DNA of 64,000 nt from an uncultured Ruminococcus sp. (GCF_934476685.1 NZ_CAKSNX010000006.1:62001-126000), one strand, 5' to 3'. Numbered from the stretch's first letter, positions 1 to 9,296 are shown. Numbers and translations: made by a program. The notes: a model not told the origin generated them from the letters alone.

Positions 1-573
1 TCTGTTTGAAGTCTTGCGTATCTCAACAGCGTCGTCGGCAACAAGTCTGTGACCTCTCTTTACAAGCTCGATAGCAGTTTCACTCTTACCTACGCCGCTC
101 TCGCCCACGATAAGTATGCCTTCGCCGTAGACTTCTATAAGCACTCCATGTCTTGTTATTCTCGGAGCAAGCTCAACGTTCAGATAACCGATAAGTGCGG
201 CGATGAACGCAGTAGTGCTGTCCTGAGTTCTGACAACAGGGACGTTATATTTTTTCGCAATATCCAGCATTTCGGGATAAAGTTCATGACCTCTTGCGAC
301 CACGAACATAGGTATCTTTGTTGCAAAAAGTGCGTCTATCCTGCTGAATCTCGTCTTTTCATCGAGGGTAGCAAGATAAGCGAACTCCATATTTCCGCAT
401 ATCTGTATACGCTCGGCATTGAAATACTCATAAAATCCCATAAGCTGAAGACCGGGTCTGTTGCAGTCGTTGTCGGTCACGATAAGCTCGTCAAGATTTT
501 CCGGGGAATACAGTACCTCAAGATTAAGCTGATTGATTATTTCGGTGATCTTTACGCTGAAAATCTCTGCCAT
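1..573 (-). CDS. hprK: HPr kinase/phosphorylase, 3' end beyond the window
   Basis: This enzyme phosphorylates Ser46 of HPr and reverses the reaction, acting as the sensor for carbon catabolite control in Firmicutes. The first 191 residues are present and the C-terminal catalytic part lies off the left edge. A P-loop GESGVGKS is seen at about residues 157-164, an RHG motif at about 141-143 and RLVADD at about 176-181, in the family's usual order and spacing. The ATG at 571-573 is preceded by an AAAGGA ribosome site. It is the most downstream visible gene of the minus-strand run starting with murD. A CcpA-type system is consistent with the cre-like sites elsewhere in the window. Confidence 0.93.
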   Translation of the reverse strand, partial: MAEIFSVKITEIINQLNLEVLYSPENLDELIVTDNDCNRPGLQLMGFYEYFNAERIQICGNMEFAYLATLDEKTRFSRIDALFATKIPMFVVARGHELYPEMLDIAKKYNVPVVRTQDSTTAFIAALIGYLNVELAPRITRHGVLIEVYGEGILIVGESGVGKSETAIELVKRGHRLVADDAVEIRKTSNR

Positions 574-593
574 TATCAGTCATTCCTTTCATA

Positions 594-648
594 GCCTTAC
601 GGCAATTTTTATACTTTCAAAATATTCAGCCTTGCCTTACGGCAATTT
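594..648. repeat. two copies of a 15-base repeat, 40 bases apart
   Basis: GCCTTACGGCAATTT occurs at 594-608 and 634-648 in the gap between the methionine gamma-lyase-family gene and hprK. The second copy extends to TTGCCTTACGGCAA, which is self-complementary. It might form small hairpins in the intercistronic RNA. No function is known to me. Confidence 0.7.
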
Positions 649-650
649 GC

Positions 651-1922
651 TCAAAGGCTGATAAGTCCTCTTTTATACATCTCCTGCGCCGCAGTCATTA
701 CGCCCGCTTTGCCTGTCGGATATGTTATTCCGCCCTGAAGCCATGCTGCAAAAGGCGGTCTGATAGGTGCGTCTGCTGAAAGCTCTATGGACGCTCCCAT
801 TGTGAATGCTCCTGCCGCCATGATGACCTTGCTGTCATATCCTGGCATATCCCATGCCTCTGGTGTAACATAGCTGTCAACAGGCGAACCTTTCTGTATG
901 CCCTGACAGAAAGCCACAAGGTTCTCCTCATTCTCCAGCAGGATAGATGCGATTATATCCGTTCTCGTTTCTCCGCTTTCTGGGAGAGTTTTAAATCCGA
1001 GCTTTTCAAAGAAACGGCAGGCAAAAACAGATGTTTTGAGTGCTGCGGAAACCACCTGCGGTGCAAGGAAAAATCCCAGCAGCATTTCTCTGCTCTGGTT
1101 GAGCGTACAGCCTATCTCCTTGCCCATTCCGACGCAGGTCAGTCTGTCTGCACATTTTTCAACAAGATCTGCTCTTCCGCAGATATATCCGCCTGTGGAA
1201 GCGATAGCTCCGCCAGGGTTTTTGATGAGCGAGCCTATGATAAGGTCTGCGCCTACCGAAAGCGGCTCCTGCTTTTCAACAAATTCGCCGTAGCAGTTAT
1301 CGACCATTACGATTATATCAGGGTTCGCAGCCTTTGCAGTCTTTGCTATCTTGCCGATTATCTCAACGGTCAGCGAAGGTCTGAGGGAATATCCTCTTGA
1401 ACGCTGTATATATGCTATCTTTGCGGTCTTTGAAAGCTCCGCTATCTTGTCATAGTCGGGGTACATATCGTCCACCAGATCAGCCTGAACATATTTAACA
1501 CCGAAATCAGCAAGAGAACCGTTGCCCTTTTCACCTCTGATACCGATTATCTCTTCAAGGGTATCATACGGCTTGCCTGTGCAGGCGAGCATAACATCTC
1601 CGCTTCTCAGCACTCCGAAAAGTGCAGTGGAAAGAGCGTGTGTTCCGTTTACGAATGTGTGTCTTACAAGTGCGTCCTCGCCGCCGAAAGCCTGAGCAAA
1701 AACCTTGTCTGCCGCCTCTCTGCCTATATCGCCGTAGCCGTAGCCTGTTGTGCCTTTAAGGCAGCCCTCGCTCACACGGTTGTCGATAAATGCTTTAAGC
1801 ACCTTCTGTCCGTTGTAGTCGGCATTTTCATCTATGACCGAGAACATCGGCACACATTCCTTTTCAGCCTCCGCCGCAAGTGCAAGAAGCTTTTCATCTA
1901 TATCAAAAAAACAATCAGCCAT
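651..1922 (-). CDS. methionine gamma-lyase family (PLP-dependent) protein
   Basis: A 423-residue fold-type I PLP enzyme of the Met_gamma_lyase family, sometimes called aluminium resistance protein in Firmicutes. The predicted Schiff-base lysine is K234 in SLIKNPGG; D208 in VDNCYGEF fits the PLP-ring aspartate, and TTGYGYGD near 58-65 is typical of the family. The cellular substrate is not established; Cys-Met metabolism is likely from the family. The start overlaps the end of the upstream GNAT gene by 8 bases, so translation is probably coupled. Confidence 0.85.
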   Translation of the reverse strand: MADCFFDIDEKLLALAAEAEKECVPMFSVIDENADYNGQKVLKAFIDNRVSEGCLKGTTGYGYGDIGREAADKVFAQAFGGEDALVRHTFVNGTHALSTALFGVLRSGDVMLACTGKPYDTLEEIIGIRGEKGNGSLADFGVKYVQADLVDDMYPDYDKIAELSKTAKIAYIQRSRGYSLRPSLTVEIIGKIAKTAKAANPDIIVMVDNCYGEFVEKQEPLSVGADLIIGSLIKNPGGAIASTGGYICGRADLVEKCADRLTCVGMGKEIGCTLNQSREMLLGFFLAPQVVSAALKTSVFACRFFEKLGFKTLPESGETRTDIIASILLENEENLVAFCQGIQKGSPVDSYVTPEAWDMPGYDSKVIMAAGAFTMGASIELSADAPIRPPFAAWLQGGITYPTGKAGVMTAAQEMYKRGLISL

Positions 1923-2694
1923 TGGTATCTTTCCTCTCTAATACAAGATCAACTGCACGTTCCTTAAATCCTATCTCCTCATAGTAGCTTACTCTGTGAG
2001 GTCTTGCAAAAAGCCTTACGTCAAAGCCGTCCTGCGTGAGCTTTTCGCCTATCCAGTAAAGCAGCTGTCTTGCGTGAAATTTTCCTCTTTCCTCAGGTAT
2101 AGTTCCGACATGACCTATAAGCGCCACCCCGTCAACTATATACTGTATCGTAGCGGTAGTATAGTTTTCCAGCAGGAACGACTGCGAAAGTCCTCTTCTC
2201 ACTCTATGTGAGGTATCCGTCAGCCAAAGCTCATAGCTCTGCGCCAGTTTTGGAAAACAGGTCTTTAATATACTGAACACATCATCAAGCTTAGGCAGCT
2301 CGTTTACGTTCAGCGACGGCAGGACATTTTTCGGAACGAACTCAAATTCCGTCCGTCTGTCGCCCTTATACTCCCCGTCAAGCTCGTCACAAAGCGACTG
2401 GGCATAGACATTTTCAAGCTCTATGACCTCAGGCTTTATCATTCTCACAAAGCCAGCCATTTCGCTGATGATATCCTTATCGAACTCCCTGCCCTCAAAC
2501 GACGATATCATCATAGAACTGTTGAACTGCGATATGACGCCCAACTTTTCATTATCCTTTTCAACGATAAAAAAACGTGAAAAATCGTAGCCTGTGCCGT
2601 ATGCAGAGAAATGGGATTTTATCCTGCGTGTATAATTATTTGACTTTAACCCTCTTAAAAGGGCGTCGTCAATATCCTTAGATTCGTAAATCAT
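1915..2694 (-). CDS. GNAT family N-acetyltransferase
   Basis: A 259-residue protein. The C-terminal part has the acetyl-CoA binding signature of GNAT enzymes, VGTIPEERGKFHARQL at about residues 196-211, followed by a helix and a YYEEIGF motif near 238-244. The N-terminal half is divergent and could carry substrate specificity. It overlaps its upstream neighbour by ATGA (2691-2694) and its downstream neighbour by 8 bases, placing it in a tight operon with two M42 peptidases. The substrate is unknown. Confidence 0.75.
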   Translation of the reverse strand: MIYESKDIDDALLRGLKSNNYTRRIKSHFSAYGTGYDFSRFFIVEKDNEKLGVISQFNSSMMISSFEGREFDKDIISEMAGFVRMIKPEVIELENVYAQSLCDELDGEYKGDRRTEFEFVPKNVLPSLNVNELPKLDDVFSILKTCFPKLAQSYELWLTDTSHRVRRGLSQSFLLENYTTATIQYIVDGVALIGHVGTIPEERGKFHARQLLYWIGEKLTQDGFDVRLFARPHRVSYYEEIGFKERAVDLVLERKDTNG

Positions 2695-3710
2695 TTGTTA
2701 TAGATCCTATCCAGAATTAATTTTGTGAGAGCGTATGTGTTCTCAAAGTCCTCCTGCTTTATAACGCAGGACGGCGAATGGAGATATCTGCACGGAACAG
2801 ATACCGCACAGGTCTTTATTCCGCCCCTTGACAGATGTATTGCTCCTGCGTCATTTCCGCCTGCGATCCTTGTCTTTGTCTGACAAGGCAGGTCATTTTC
2901 CGCCGCAGTTTCAAAAGCAAGATCGTAAAGCTCTTTGCTGTATATAGTATGTCTGTCCATAAACGAAACAACAGGACCTTTTCCCAGTTCGCATACCTTT
3001 TCATCGTCCTCAGACGGCGGTATGTCAGCCGCCGTAGTAGCCTCAAGCACAATGGCATAATCGGGATCGACTGTATACGCTGCACAGCCTGAACCTCTCA
3101 GACCGATCTCCTCCTGCACAACAAAGGTGAAATAGGTATCACATTCCACACCTTCGTCTATCATTCTGAGCATTACCGCACAGCCTGCTCTGTCATCAAT
3201 GGCTTTGCATTTTACAAAGCCGTCGCCGAATTTCACAAACTCCGAAACAAATCTTACGCTGTCGCCCAAGGAAACAAGCTTTTCGGTCTGTTCCCTGCTG
3301 TCCGTTCCGATATCAACGGTCATTTTATCGAAAGGCACAGACTTTTTCCTCTCATCAGCAGAAAGATTGTGTATCGCTCTTCCGCCGATAACTCCGCATA
3401 TGCCTTTGCTGCCTATGCGTACTCTTCTTCCGAAAACAACTCTCGGATCTATTCCGCCAACAGGTGATATCTTTATCGTGCCGTCCTCATTGATATAGGT
3501 AACTATCATTCCCACCTCGTCCATATGAGCAGATACCATTACCTTGTTTTTCGCTCTGTTTTTTCCCTTGCAGAAAACTATAACATTTCCGAGAGCATCA
3601 ACGGTTACCTCAGCCTTTTTGCCGATACGTCCGATTATATACTCCCTTACAGCGCCCTCGTCGCCCGATATGCCGTCAAGCAGGCAAAGCTTTTCAAGTT
3701 CGTTCATCAT
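2691..3710 (-). CDS. M42 family aminopeptidase (first copy)
   Basis: A 339-residue dinuclear metal aminopeptidase of the M42 (PepA/FrvX) family, usually forming dodecameric cytosolic shells that degrade peptides. Metal and catalytic motifs are visible: AHMDEVG (H62, D64), AIDDRAGC (D172/D173), VQEEIG (E200/E201) and a C-terminal RYLHSP histidine. All expected residues are present. It overlaps the neighbouring paralogue by 4 bases. Exact substrate preference cannot be read from sequence. Confidence 0.88.
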   Translation of the reverse strand: MMNELEKLCLLDGISGDEGAVREYIIGRIGKKAEVTVDALGNVIVFCKGKNRAKNKVMVSAHMDEVGMIVTYINEDGTIKISPVGGIDPRVVFGRRVRIGSKGICGVIGGRAIHNLSADERKKSVPFDKMTVDIGTDSREQTEKLVSLGDSVRFVSEFVKFGDGFVKCKAIDDRAGCAVMLRMIDEGVECDTYFTFVVQEEIGLRGSGCAAYTVDPDYAIVLEATTAADIPPSEDDEKVCELGKGPVVSFMDRHTIYSKELYDLAFETAAENDLPCQTKTRIAGGNDAGAIHLSRGGIKTCAVSVPCRYLHSPSCVIKQEDFENTYALTKLILDRIYNK

Positions 3711-4765
3711 ATGCTTTTATCCCCGCTTTCCACGCTTTCACTGAGAATATATTCCGCAATCAGCCTTGCTGTATTTTCGATATCCGCAAGATCAACTATC
3801 TCGGCAGGAGTATGCATATGCTTTTCTGGAATGGATATCGTTACTGCTGCCGCTCCACCCTTTGAAACACCGATAGTGTCGGCATTTGTGCCTGTTCTGC
3901 CGTTCATAACTTCTATCTGATAAGGGATATCTTTATCCTTTGCAATATCTCTGAACTTCTCCGACATAGTCTTTGAAAGTGACGGTGCAAAGCCTATCAT
4001 AGGACCTTTTCCAAGTTCTCCGCAGTCAGCCGCACTTTCGCCGTGAGTTTTAGCAAATGAAACATCTACGATAACTGCATAATCCGGATCAAGAACATAG
4101 GCTGCGGTCTTTGCGCCACGTTCGCCCACTTCCTCCTGAACGGAGAATGAAACTGCGATATCAAAAGCCGTATCTTTTCCCTCAAGCAGTTCAAGCGTTC
4201 TGATTATCGCTGCACAGCCTGCTCGGTCGTCAAGAGCCTTTGCCGTAACTCTGCCGTTCTGAAGTTCTTCCAGACTGTTTTCTATAAGCACCCTGTCGCC
4301 AAGGTTCACAGCCTTTTGAGCCTGCTCGAATGACATACCTATGTCGATATATATATCCTCCATTTCAGGCACAGCAGAGCTGTCCTTTTCAAGATGAGGC
4401 GGAGTGGAGGTAACTATGCCCTTTATCTTCTCTCTGCCGTAAACAGTCACCTGCTGAGCGAGCAGGACACGTCTGTCGAGTCCTCCGCAGTTTGAAACTT
4501 TAAGAAATCCGTCCTTTGTGATATAGCTTACTATCATGCCTATCTCGTCGATATGTGCGTCAAGGAGCATAACGGGCTTTTTGCCGTTCGCACTGCCGCT
4601 TCTGAAAAGCACATTCCCCGTAGTATCGTCCACGGTCACAGAGCCGAACTTCTCCAGCATTTTCGCAGCAGTGCGGGCAGCGGAATTTTCCTCGCCAGAA
4701 ACGCCCTGAGCCGCTGTCAGCTGTGAAAGTATATTTTTTATATTTTCAAAATTAAGATCACTCAT
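3707..4765 (-). CDS. M42 family aminopeptidase (second copy)
   Basis: A 352-residue paralogue of the next gene, with AHIDEIG (H71, D73), ALDDRAGC (D179/D180), VQEEVGERG (E211/E212) and a C-terminal KHMHTPAE. The copies share motifs and order but differ clearly between them, so the duplication is not recent. The shared 4-base overlap suggests co-expression and perhaps mixed-subunit complexes (inference). It lies 28 bases downstream of murD. Confidence 0.88.
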   Translation of the reverse strand: MSDLNFENIKNILSQLTAAQGVSGEENSAARTAAKMLEKFGSVTVDDTTGNVLFRSGSANGKKPVMLLDAHIDEIGMIVSYITKDGFLKVSNCGGLDRRVLLAQQVTVYGREKIKGIVTSTPPHLEKDSSAVPEMEDIYIDIGMSFEQAQKAVNLGDRVLIENSLEELQNGRVTAKALDDRAGCAAIIRTLELLEGKDTAFDIAVSFSVQEEVGERGAKTAAYVLDPDYAVIVDVSFAKTHGESAADCGELGKGPMIGFAPSLSKTMSEKFRDIAKDKDIPYQIEVMNGRTGTNADTIGVSKGGAAAVTISIPEKHMHTPAEIVDLADIENTARLIAEYILSESVESGDKSI

Positions 4766-4793
4766 AAAATTACCTTATTTCATTGTTTTCGTA

Positions 4794-6188
4794 TTATGCA
4801 AGTTCGTTTACGCACTGCTTGAAATGCTTTCCCCTCTCTTCAAACATTCTGTACATATCAAAGCTTGCGCAGGCAGGGGTAAGGGAAACTATATCGCCCT
4901 CCACAGCATACTTTCTTGCTGTTTCAACAGCCTCTTTCATATCCTTTACCATAATTATCTTTATGCCGCTTTCGCTGTAATTAGGCGCAGCCGTTACAGC
5001 GGCTCTTATCTTTTCAGCAGTCTGTCCCATAAGAATAAGCACCTTTACCTTATCGCAAATAGGCGCAGCCATAGGCTCAAAGGATATTCCCTTGTCAGAA
5101 CCGCCCTGTATCATTATCTGCTTCTGGTCAAAAGCCGCAAGGCAGGCAAGAACTCTTGTCGGGCTTGACGCAATGGAGTTATTGTAATATTTTACACCGT
5201 CAAGTTCTCTTACGAACTCTATTCTATGCTCAACTCCGCCGAACTCCTTAGCTACCTTTTCAACAGTTTCAGGCTTTACCTCGCCGTATGTCATAGCGAT
5301 AGCTGTAAGGTAGTCCTCTACGTTGTGCATACCGGGAATCTTTATATCGTCCTTGTGAACATACTCTGTAACCTTGCCGAAATCATTATAGCAGAGCATA
5401 CCGTCCTCTCTGAGGAATGAACCCTGCTCAGGCTTTATCTTTGTGCTGAAATATGCAAGTCTGCCTCTTACGATAGGCGCAAGACCTCTTGTAGTTTCAT
5501 CGTCCCAACTGAGAACGGCTCTTGAATATGCGTTCTGATGACTGAGGATATTGCACTTTGCCTGTGTGTACTCCTCCATGGTTCCGTGAACGTTGAGGTG
5601 GTTAGGTCTTATATTTGTTATGCCCGCAACGTCAGGCGACTCTCTCATAGAGATAAGCTGGAAGCTTGAAAGCTCGCATACCGCAACGTCCGAGTCAGAA
5701 ATAGTTTCAACGATAGGAAGAAGCGCCTTGCCGATATTTCCGCCGATATGTACTCTCTTTCCCTCGCCTTTGAGAAATTCGCTTACAAGTGTTGTTGTGG
5801 TGGTCTTTCCGTCTGAACCTGTCAGCGCATAGGTCTTGCATGGGCAGAGGTCAAAAAATGTTTCCATTTCGGAGGTTATGATAACGCCCTTTTCCCTTGC
5901 CTTTGTTAGAACAGGATCGTTGTAGTACATACCGGGTGTACGGAAAACTATATCGCAGTTGAATATCTCGTCAAGATAATGCTCTCCCAGAGAAAATTCG
6001 CAGCCCTTTGCCGAAAGCTCCTCCATAAGCAGCTCATCGAACTGATCCTCGTCCTTTTTGTCGCAAACAACGCAGTTTATGCCCTTTGTAAGGAACTGCT
6101 TTATAAGGTCGGTATGGCTTACGCCGACGCCTATAAAAGCTACCCTTTTATCCTTTATCATATTAAAATATTTCTGTGCCTTTGTCAT
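4794..6188 (-). CDS. murD: UDP-N-acetylmuramoyl-L-alanine--D-glutamate ligase
   Basis: Cytosolic Mur ligase that adds D-Glu to UDP-MurNAc-L-Ala in peptidoglycan synthesis. The ATP-binding motif GSDGKTTT is at about residues 124-131, with an N-terminal Rossmann-like UDP-binding segment (VAFIGVGVSHTD), SSFQL near 175 and NHLNVHGT near 200. I chose the ATG at 6188 because AAGGAG ends 8 bases before it; an in-frame GTG nine bases upstream lies inside that ribosome site. 464 residues is normal. It is probably the first gene of the minus-strand run to hprK, although mur genes are more often in a dcw cluster. Confidence 0.93.
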   Translation of the reverse strand: MTKAQKYFNMIKDKRVAFIGVGVSHTDLIKQFLTKGINCVVCDKKDEDQFDELLMEELSAKGCEFSLGEHYLDEIFNCDIVFRTPGMYYNDPVLTKAREKGVIITSEMETFFDLCPCKTYALTGSDGKTTTTTLVSEFLKGEGKRVHIGGNIGKALLPIVETISDSDVAVCELSSFQLISMRESPDVAGITNIRPNHLNVHGTMEEYTQAKCNILSHQNAYSRAVLSWDDETTRGLAPIVRGRLAYFSTKIKPEQGSFLREDGMLCYNDFGKVTEYVHKDDIKIPGMHNVEDYLTAIAMTYGEVKPETVEKVAKEFGGVEHRIEFVRELDGVKYYNNSIASSPTRVLACLAAFDQKQIMIQGGSDKGISFEPMAAPICDKVKVLILMGQTAEKIRAAVTAAPNYSESGIKIIMVKDMKEAVETARKYAVEGDIVSLTPACASFDMYRMFEERGKHFKQCVNELA

Positions 6189-6392
6189 AATGAACACTCC
6201 TTATTTTTATTAGCTATACATATTCTATTTTATTATATACCATTTGAGCCGAAAACGCAAGGCTTTTTTTGTCAAACCGAAACTTTTGCATTTGTAAAAC
6301 GTTTACTTGATTTTTGCGTATAAAATAATCGGGGTTGAACCTTATAAATTTGTAGAAAAGGTTAAAAGTTAAGAAAAATTTGTCCAAAGGTA

Positions 6393-6421
6393 TTGTAAAA
6401 AGTTTTTATATACAGTATAAT
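6393..6421 (+). promoter_or_regulatory. promoter of the PRPP synthase gene
   Basis: TTGTAA (6393-6398), 17 bases, TATAAT (6416-6421), about 80 bases before the start codon. The rest of the murD-prs divergent gap (6189-6503) is AT-rich; for murD a weak minus-strand TATAAT lies at about 6230-6236. A palindromic GTAAAACGTTTAC at 6295-6307 lies between the two. Confidence 0.75.
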
Positions 6422-6503
6422 AATCTATATAACTCAGATTAGTTTAAAATAACCTTTGAGATCTGAATATTTAAACTAAACGAAAAAACGGAGGATGTAT
6501 TTG

Positions 6504-7652
6504 ATGGGAAGCGCTGAAAAAATTTTGTTCGACAACAGTTCCAGAGTTGCGCCGCTCGGCATTATCGCTATGGAGGGTGCAAAGGAGCTGGGAGAAAAGG
6601 TAAACAACTACCTTATCCAGTGGGCAAATGAAAATGAATATTTCAAGGATACTTTCCTTGTACAGTCGGATTGTCCTAGATTTTCTTCTGGCGACGGCAA
6701 GGGACTTATCAAGCAGACGGTAAGAGGAAACGATCTGTTTATCCTGTGTGATATGGGTAATTACAGCGTAACATATGACTATTTCGGTCATGAAAACTGT
6801 ATGTCGCCTGACGACCACTATCAGGATCTTAAGAGGATCATACAGGCTGCAAGCGGCAAGGCTCACAGAATAAACGTTATCATGCCTTCTCTTTACGGCG
6901 GCAGACAGCACAGAAGAAATTACAGAGAGTCTCTCGACTGTGCAGTTGCTCTTCAGGAGCTTCAGGCTATGGGTGTATCAAACGTTCTTACATTTGACGC
7001 TCACGATCCTAGAGTTCAGAATGCTGTACCGCTCATGGGCTTTGACAACATTATCCCTTCCTATCAGGTACTCAAGGCTATGTTCAAGAACCTTGACGAT
7101 TTCAGACCTGACAAGCAGCATTTCATGATAGTATCTCCTGACGAGGGCGCTATCAACAGAAATATGTACTATGCGTCAGTTCTCGGCATCGACCTCGGTA
7201 TGTTCTATAAAAGACGTGACTACTCAACAGTAGTAAACGGAAGAAACCCGATCATAGCTCACGAATACATGGGCAACGATGTAACAGGCAAGGATATCTT
7301 CATTGCTGACGATATCATCTCATCAGGCGAGTCTATGCTCGATATCGCTGTTGAGCTTAAAAAGCGCAAGGCAAACAAGATCTACTGCTATGCAACATAC
7401 GCTATCTTCACAAACGGTCTTGACAGCTTTGACAAGGCTTACGCTGACGGCATCATCGACGGCGTTTTCGGCACAAACCTCACATACAGATCTCCTGAAC
7501 TTCTCAGCAGACCTTGGTTCTATGAAGTTGACTGCGCTAAGTATATCGCATACTTCATTGCAGCACTCAACCACGATTCTTCTATTTCAAGAGTTATGGA
7601 TCCTCATCAGAAGATCTCTGCACTCCTTGAAAAGTACAACATCAAGAAGTAA
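6504..7652 (+). CDS. prs: ribose-phosphate pyrophosphokinase, long variant
   Basis: Makes 5-phosphoribosyl-1-pyrophosphate for nucleotide, His and Trp synthesis. Divergent versions of PRPP synthase motifs appear in order: SLYGGRQHRR (ATP loop region), TFDAHDPRVQ, VSPDEGAINR, and a PRPP loop IADDIISSGES. At about 382 residues it is longer than classical Prs (about 315) and belongs to the diverged Clostridia type. The ATG at 6504 sits 9 bases after GGAGG; the in-frame ATG at 6495 abuts GGAGG and is unlikely. Whether it is the sole housekeeping Prs cannot be judged from this window. Confidence 0.85.
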   Translation: MGSAEKILFDNSSRVAPLGIIAMEGAKELGEKVNNYLIQWANENEYFKDTFLVQSDCPRFSSGDGKGLIKQTVRGNDLFILCDMGNYSVTYDYFGHENCMSPDDHYQDLKRIIQAASGKAHRINVIMPSLYGGRQHRRNYRESLDCAVALQELQAMGVSNVLTFDAHDPRVQNAVPLMGFDNIIPSYQVLKAMFKNLDDFRPDKQHFMIVSPDEGAINRNMYYASVLGIDLGMFYKRRDYSTVVNGRNPIIAHEYMGNDVTGKDIFIADDIISSGESMLDIAVELKKRKANKIYCYATYAIFTNGLDSFDKAYADGIIDGVFGTNLTYRSPELLSRPWFYEVDCAKYIAYFIAALNHDSSISRVMDPHQKISALLEKYNIKK

Positions 7653-7670
7653 AAATAAATATTATAAAAC

Positions 7671-7699
7671 AAAAGCTCCCTCTTATCAGGGAGCTTTTT
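7671..7699 (+). terminator. rho-independent terminator after prs
   Basis: Stem AGCTCCCT / AGGGAGCT with a 6-base loop followed by a T run, 20 bases after the prs stop codon. It lies just before the ribosome site of the next gene, so that gene is probably reached by partial read-through. Confidence 0.88.
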
Positions 7700-7718
7700 G
7701 ATGATACAGGAGGACGCT

Positions 7719-8444
7719 ATGATCTTTGCAGGCATTGTGGCAGGCGGCAGCGGAATGCGTATGAAAAACGCAGACAAGCCAAAGCAGTTTCTTGAACTGG
7801 GCGGTGTGCCTATACTCATAAGAACGGTAATGGCATTTGAAAAAGTTCACGATATCGACAGGATATATATAGGCATAAATCCGCAGTGGCACGAATACGC
7901 TCAGGGGCTGCTTGAAAAATACGGCATGAACAATGACAGGATAGTTCTTTTGGACGGCGGTGCGGACAGAAATGGCACTATATTCAAAATACTTGATGCG
8001 ATCACAGCAGAATATGAGATAAGTGGGAATGACGTTCTGCTTACCCATGACGCTGTACGTCCTTTTGTCAGTGAGAAAATTATTCTTGACAACATCTCAG
8101 CCGCAAAGGAATTTTCCGTCTGCGGAACATATATCCCTTCTGTTGACACGGTAATAAGAAGTACGGACGGCTGCAATGTAAAGGAAAACCTTATCCGCAG
8201 CGAGCTTTTTCGTGCCCAGACACCGCAGAGTTTCTGCATAAAAAAGCTTTGTGAATGTATAGAAAAGCTTGGCGAAGAGAAAATAGCCTCTCTTACAGAT
8301 GCCTGCGGCATTTTCACAGAATGCGGCATACCTATAAGAATGGTCGAAGGGGACGATCTTAATTTCAAGATCACCACAGACCCCGACCTTTTCCTTGCAA
8401 AGGCTGTCGTAAAGCAATTACAAGAAACGGACAAATCAATATAA
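7719..8444 (+). CDS. IspD/TarI-family cytidylyltransferase
   Basis: A 241-residue CTP-dependent sugar-alcohol phosphate cytidylyltransferase. The nucleotide-binding loop VAGGSGMRM is followed by DKPKQFLEL; further on are THDAVRPF, RAQTPQSF, LTDACGIF and NFKITTDPDL. IspD (MEP pathway) usually has TDDA where this protein has TDAC, and TDAC with THDAVRPF recalls TarI, which makes CDP-ribitol for teichoic acid. Both remain possible. The start at 7719 follows AGGAGG by 6 bases; an upstream in-frame ATG at 7698 falls inside the terminator tail. No other MEP or teichoic-acid genes are adjacent. Confidence 0.8.
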   Translation: MIFAGIVAGGSGMRMKNADKPKQFLELGGVPILIRTVMAFEKVHDIDRIYIGINPQWHEYAQGLLEKYGMNNDRIVLLDGGADRNGTIFKILDAITAEYEISGNDVLLTHDAVRPFVSEKIILDNISAAKEFSVCGTYIPSVDTVIRSTDGCNVKENLIRSELFRAQTPQSFCIKKLCECIEKLGEEKIASLTDACGIFTECGIPIRMVEGDDLNFKITTDPDLFLAKAVVKQLQETDKSI

Positions 8445-8447
8445 CAT

Positions 8448-8490
8448 AAAACGTCGGAAGATGAACGCTATCTTCCGACGTTTTTATTTT
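8448..8490. terminator. bidirectional terminator
   Basis: Stem ACGTCGGAAGAT / ATCTTCCGACGT, 7-base loop, T run on the plus strand. It separates the cytidylyltransferase gene from the convergent tetR gene. Confidence 0.88.
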
Positions 8491-8503
8491 CATTATTAGT
8501 GTA

Positions 8504-9184
8504 TCAGACCGCAGCCTTGCTGTTTTCAGCAGCAGAGGTTTCTATGCTTTTTTGATTTGCCATACAGCCGCTGTTGAAGTTTCCCGAAATGTGTGAATCT
8601 ATTATATTGTTCACGCAGCTGTAAAGATAAGGTTTAAGCTTGTCAAGCTCCACAGGCTCGGAATAAAGTATGGCTGAATAGCAGGTAGAGCTTACAAGCT
8701 CCACTATCATAAATATCATTATCTCAGGCTCGCATATATCGCTTGGTGCTTCCTCAAGCATCTGATTATATATGCTGACAAAATCAAGATCATCTGATTT
8801 TACAGGAGCAGTCAAAGCGTGTTTGAACACTCCCCAGCTGAGGTTTTTAGCTATGAACGTCAGCAGAGATTTATTCTCATTAAGCTGATTTATTATGCTG
8901 TCTATAATAAAAATGATACGCTCGTTGAAAGTGAATTTCTTTCCGCTTGCCGTAAGCTCTTCAAGCGCATTGGTGAAAAGCTTTGAGGACTGGTGCGCCA
9001 CCAACCTGTTTTTAAGGTCATATTTATCCTTGAAATAAAGATAGAACGTACCCTTTGCCACGCCGGCATTGTTTACAATATCAGATATTGAAGTTTTGCT
9101 GACGCCCTGAGCAGTGAACAGCTTATACGCCGTACTCAGTAGAGAATCCTCTTTTGCTTTTTTGTTTGCGTCAAGCTTGCCCAT
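8504..9184 (-). CDS. TetR-family repressor of the MMPL locus
   Basis: A 226-residue regulator with an N-terminal TetR helix-turn-helix at about residues 14-60 (SDIVNNAGVAKGTFYLYF), followed by an all-helical ligand-binding region. It is divergent from the MMPL transporter gene. Three near-identical palindromes lie between the two genes, so it very likely represses the transporter and perhaps itself (inference from position). The inducing ligand is unknown; for comparable TetR/MMPL pairs it is a lipid or a lipophilic drug. Confidence 0.9.
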   Translation of the reverse strand: MGKLDANKKAKEDSLLSTAYKLFTAQGVSKTSISDIVNNAGVAKGTFYLYFKDKYDLKNRLVAHQSSKLFTNALEELTASGKKFTFNERIIFIIDSIINQLNENKSLLTFIAKNLSWGVFKHALTAPVKSDDLDFVSIYNQMLEEAPSDICEPEIMIFMIVELVSSTCYSAILYSEPVELDKLKPYLYSCVNNIIDSHISGNFNSGCMANQKSIETSAAENSKAAV

Positions 9185-9267
9185 AAAACCGCTCCCTTTT
9201 CATTAAAGAATGATAGTTGTTACAGGGGTATATCACCATATTTTCCCCGTAATGTTGCCTTAATCTA

Positions 9268-9296
9268 ATTATATTCTTTCCCACAAGATATGTCAA
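9268..9296 (-). promoter_or_regulatory. consensus promoter of tetR
   Basis: On the minus strand TTGACA (9296-9291), exactly 17 bases, TATAAT (9273-9268): a perfect sigma-A consensus driving tetR. Operator 1 (9324-9336) is about 28 bases upstream of the -35 box. Confidence 0.88.
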
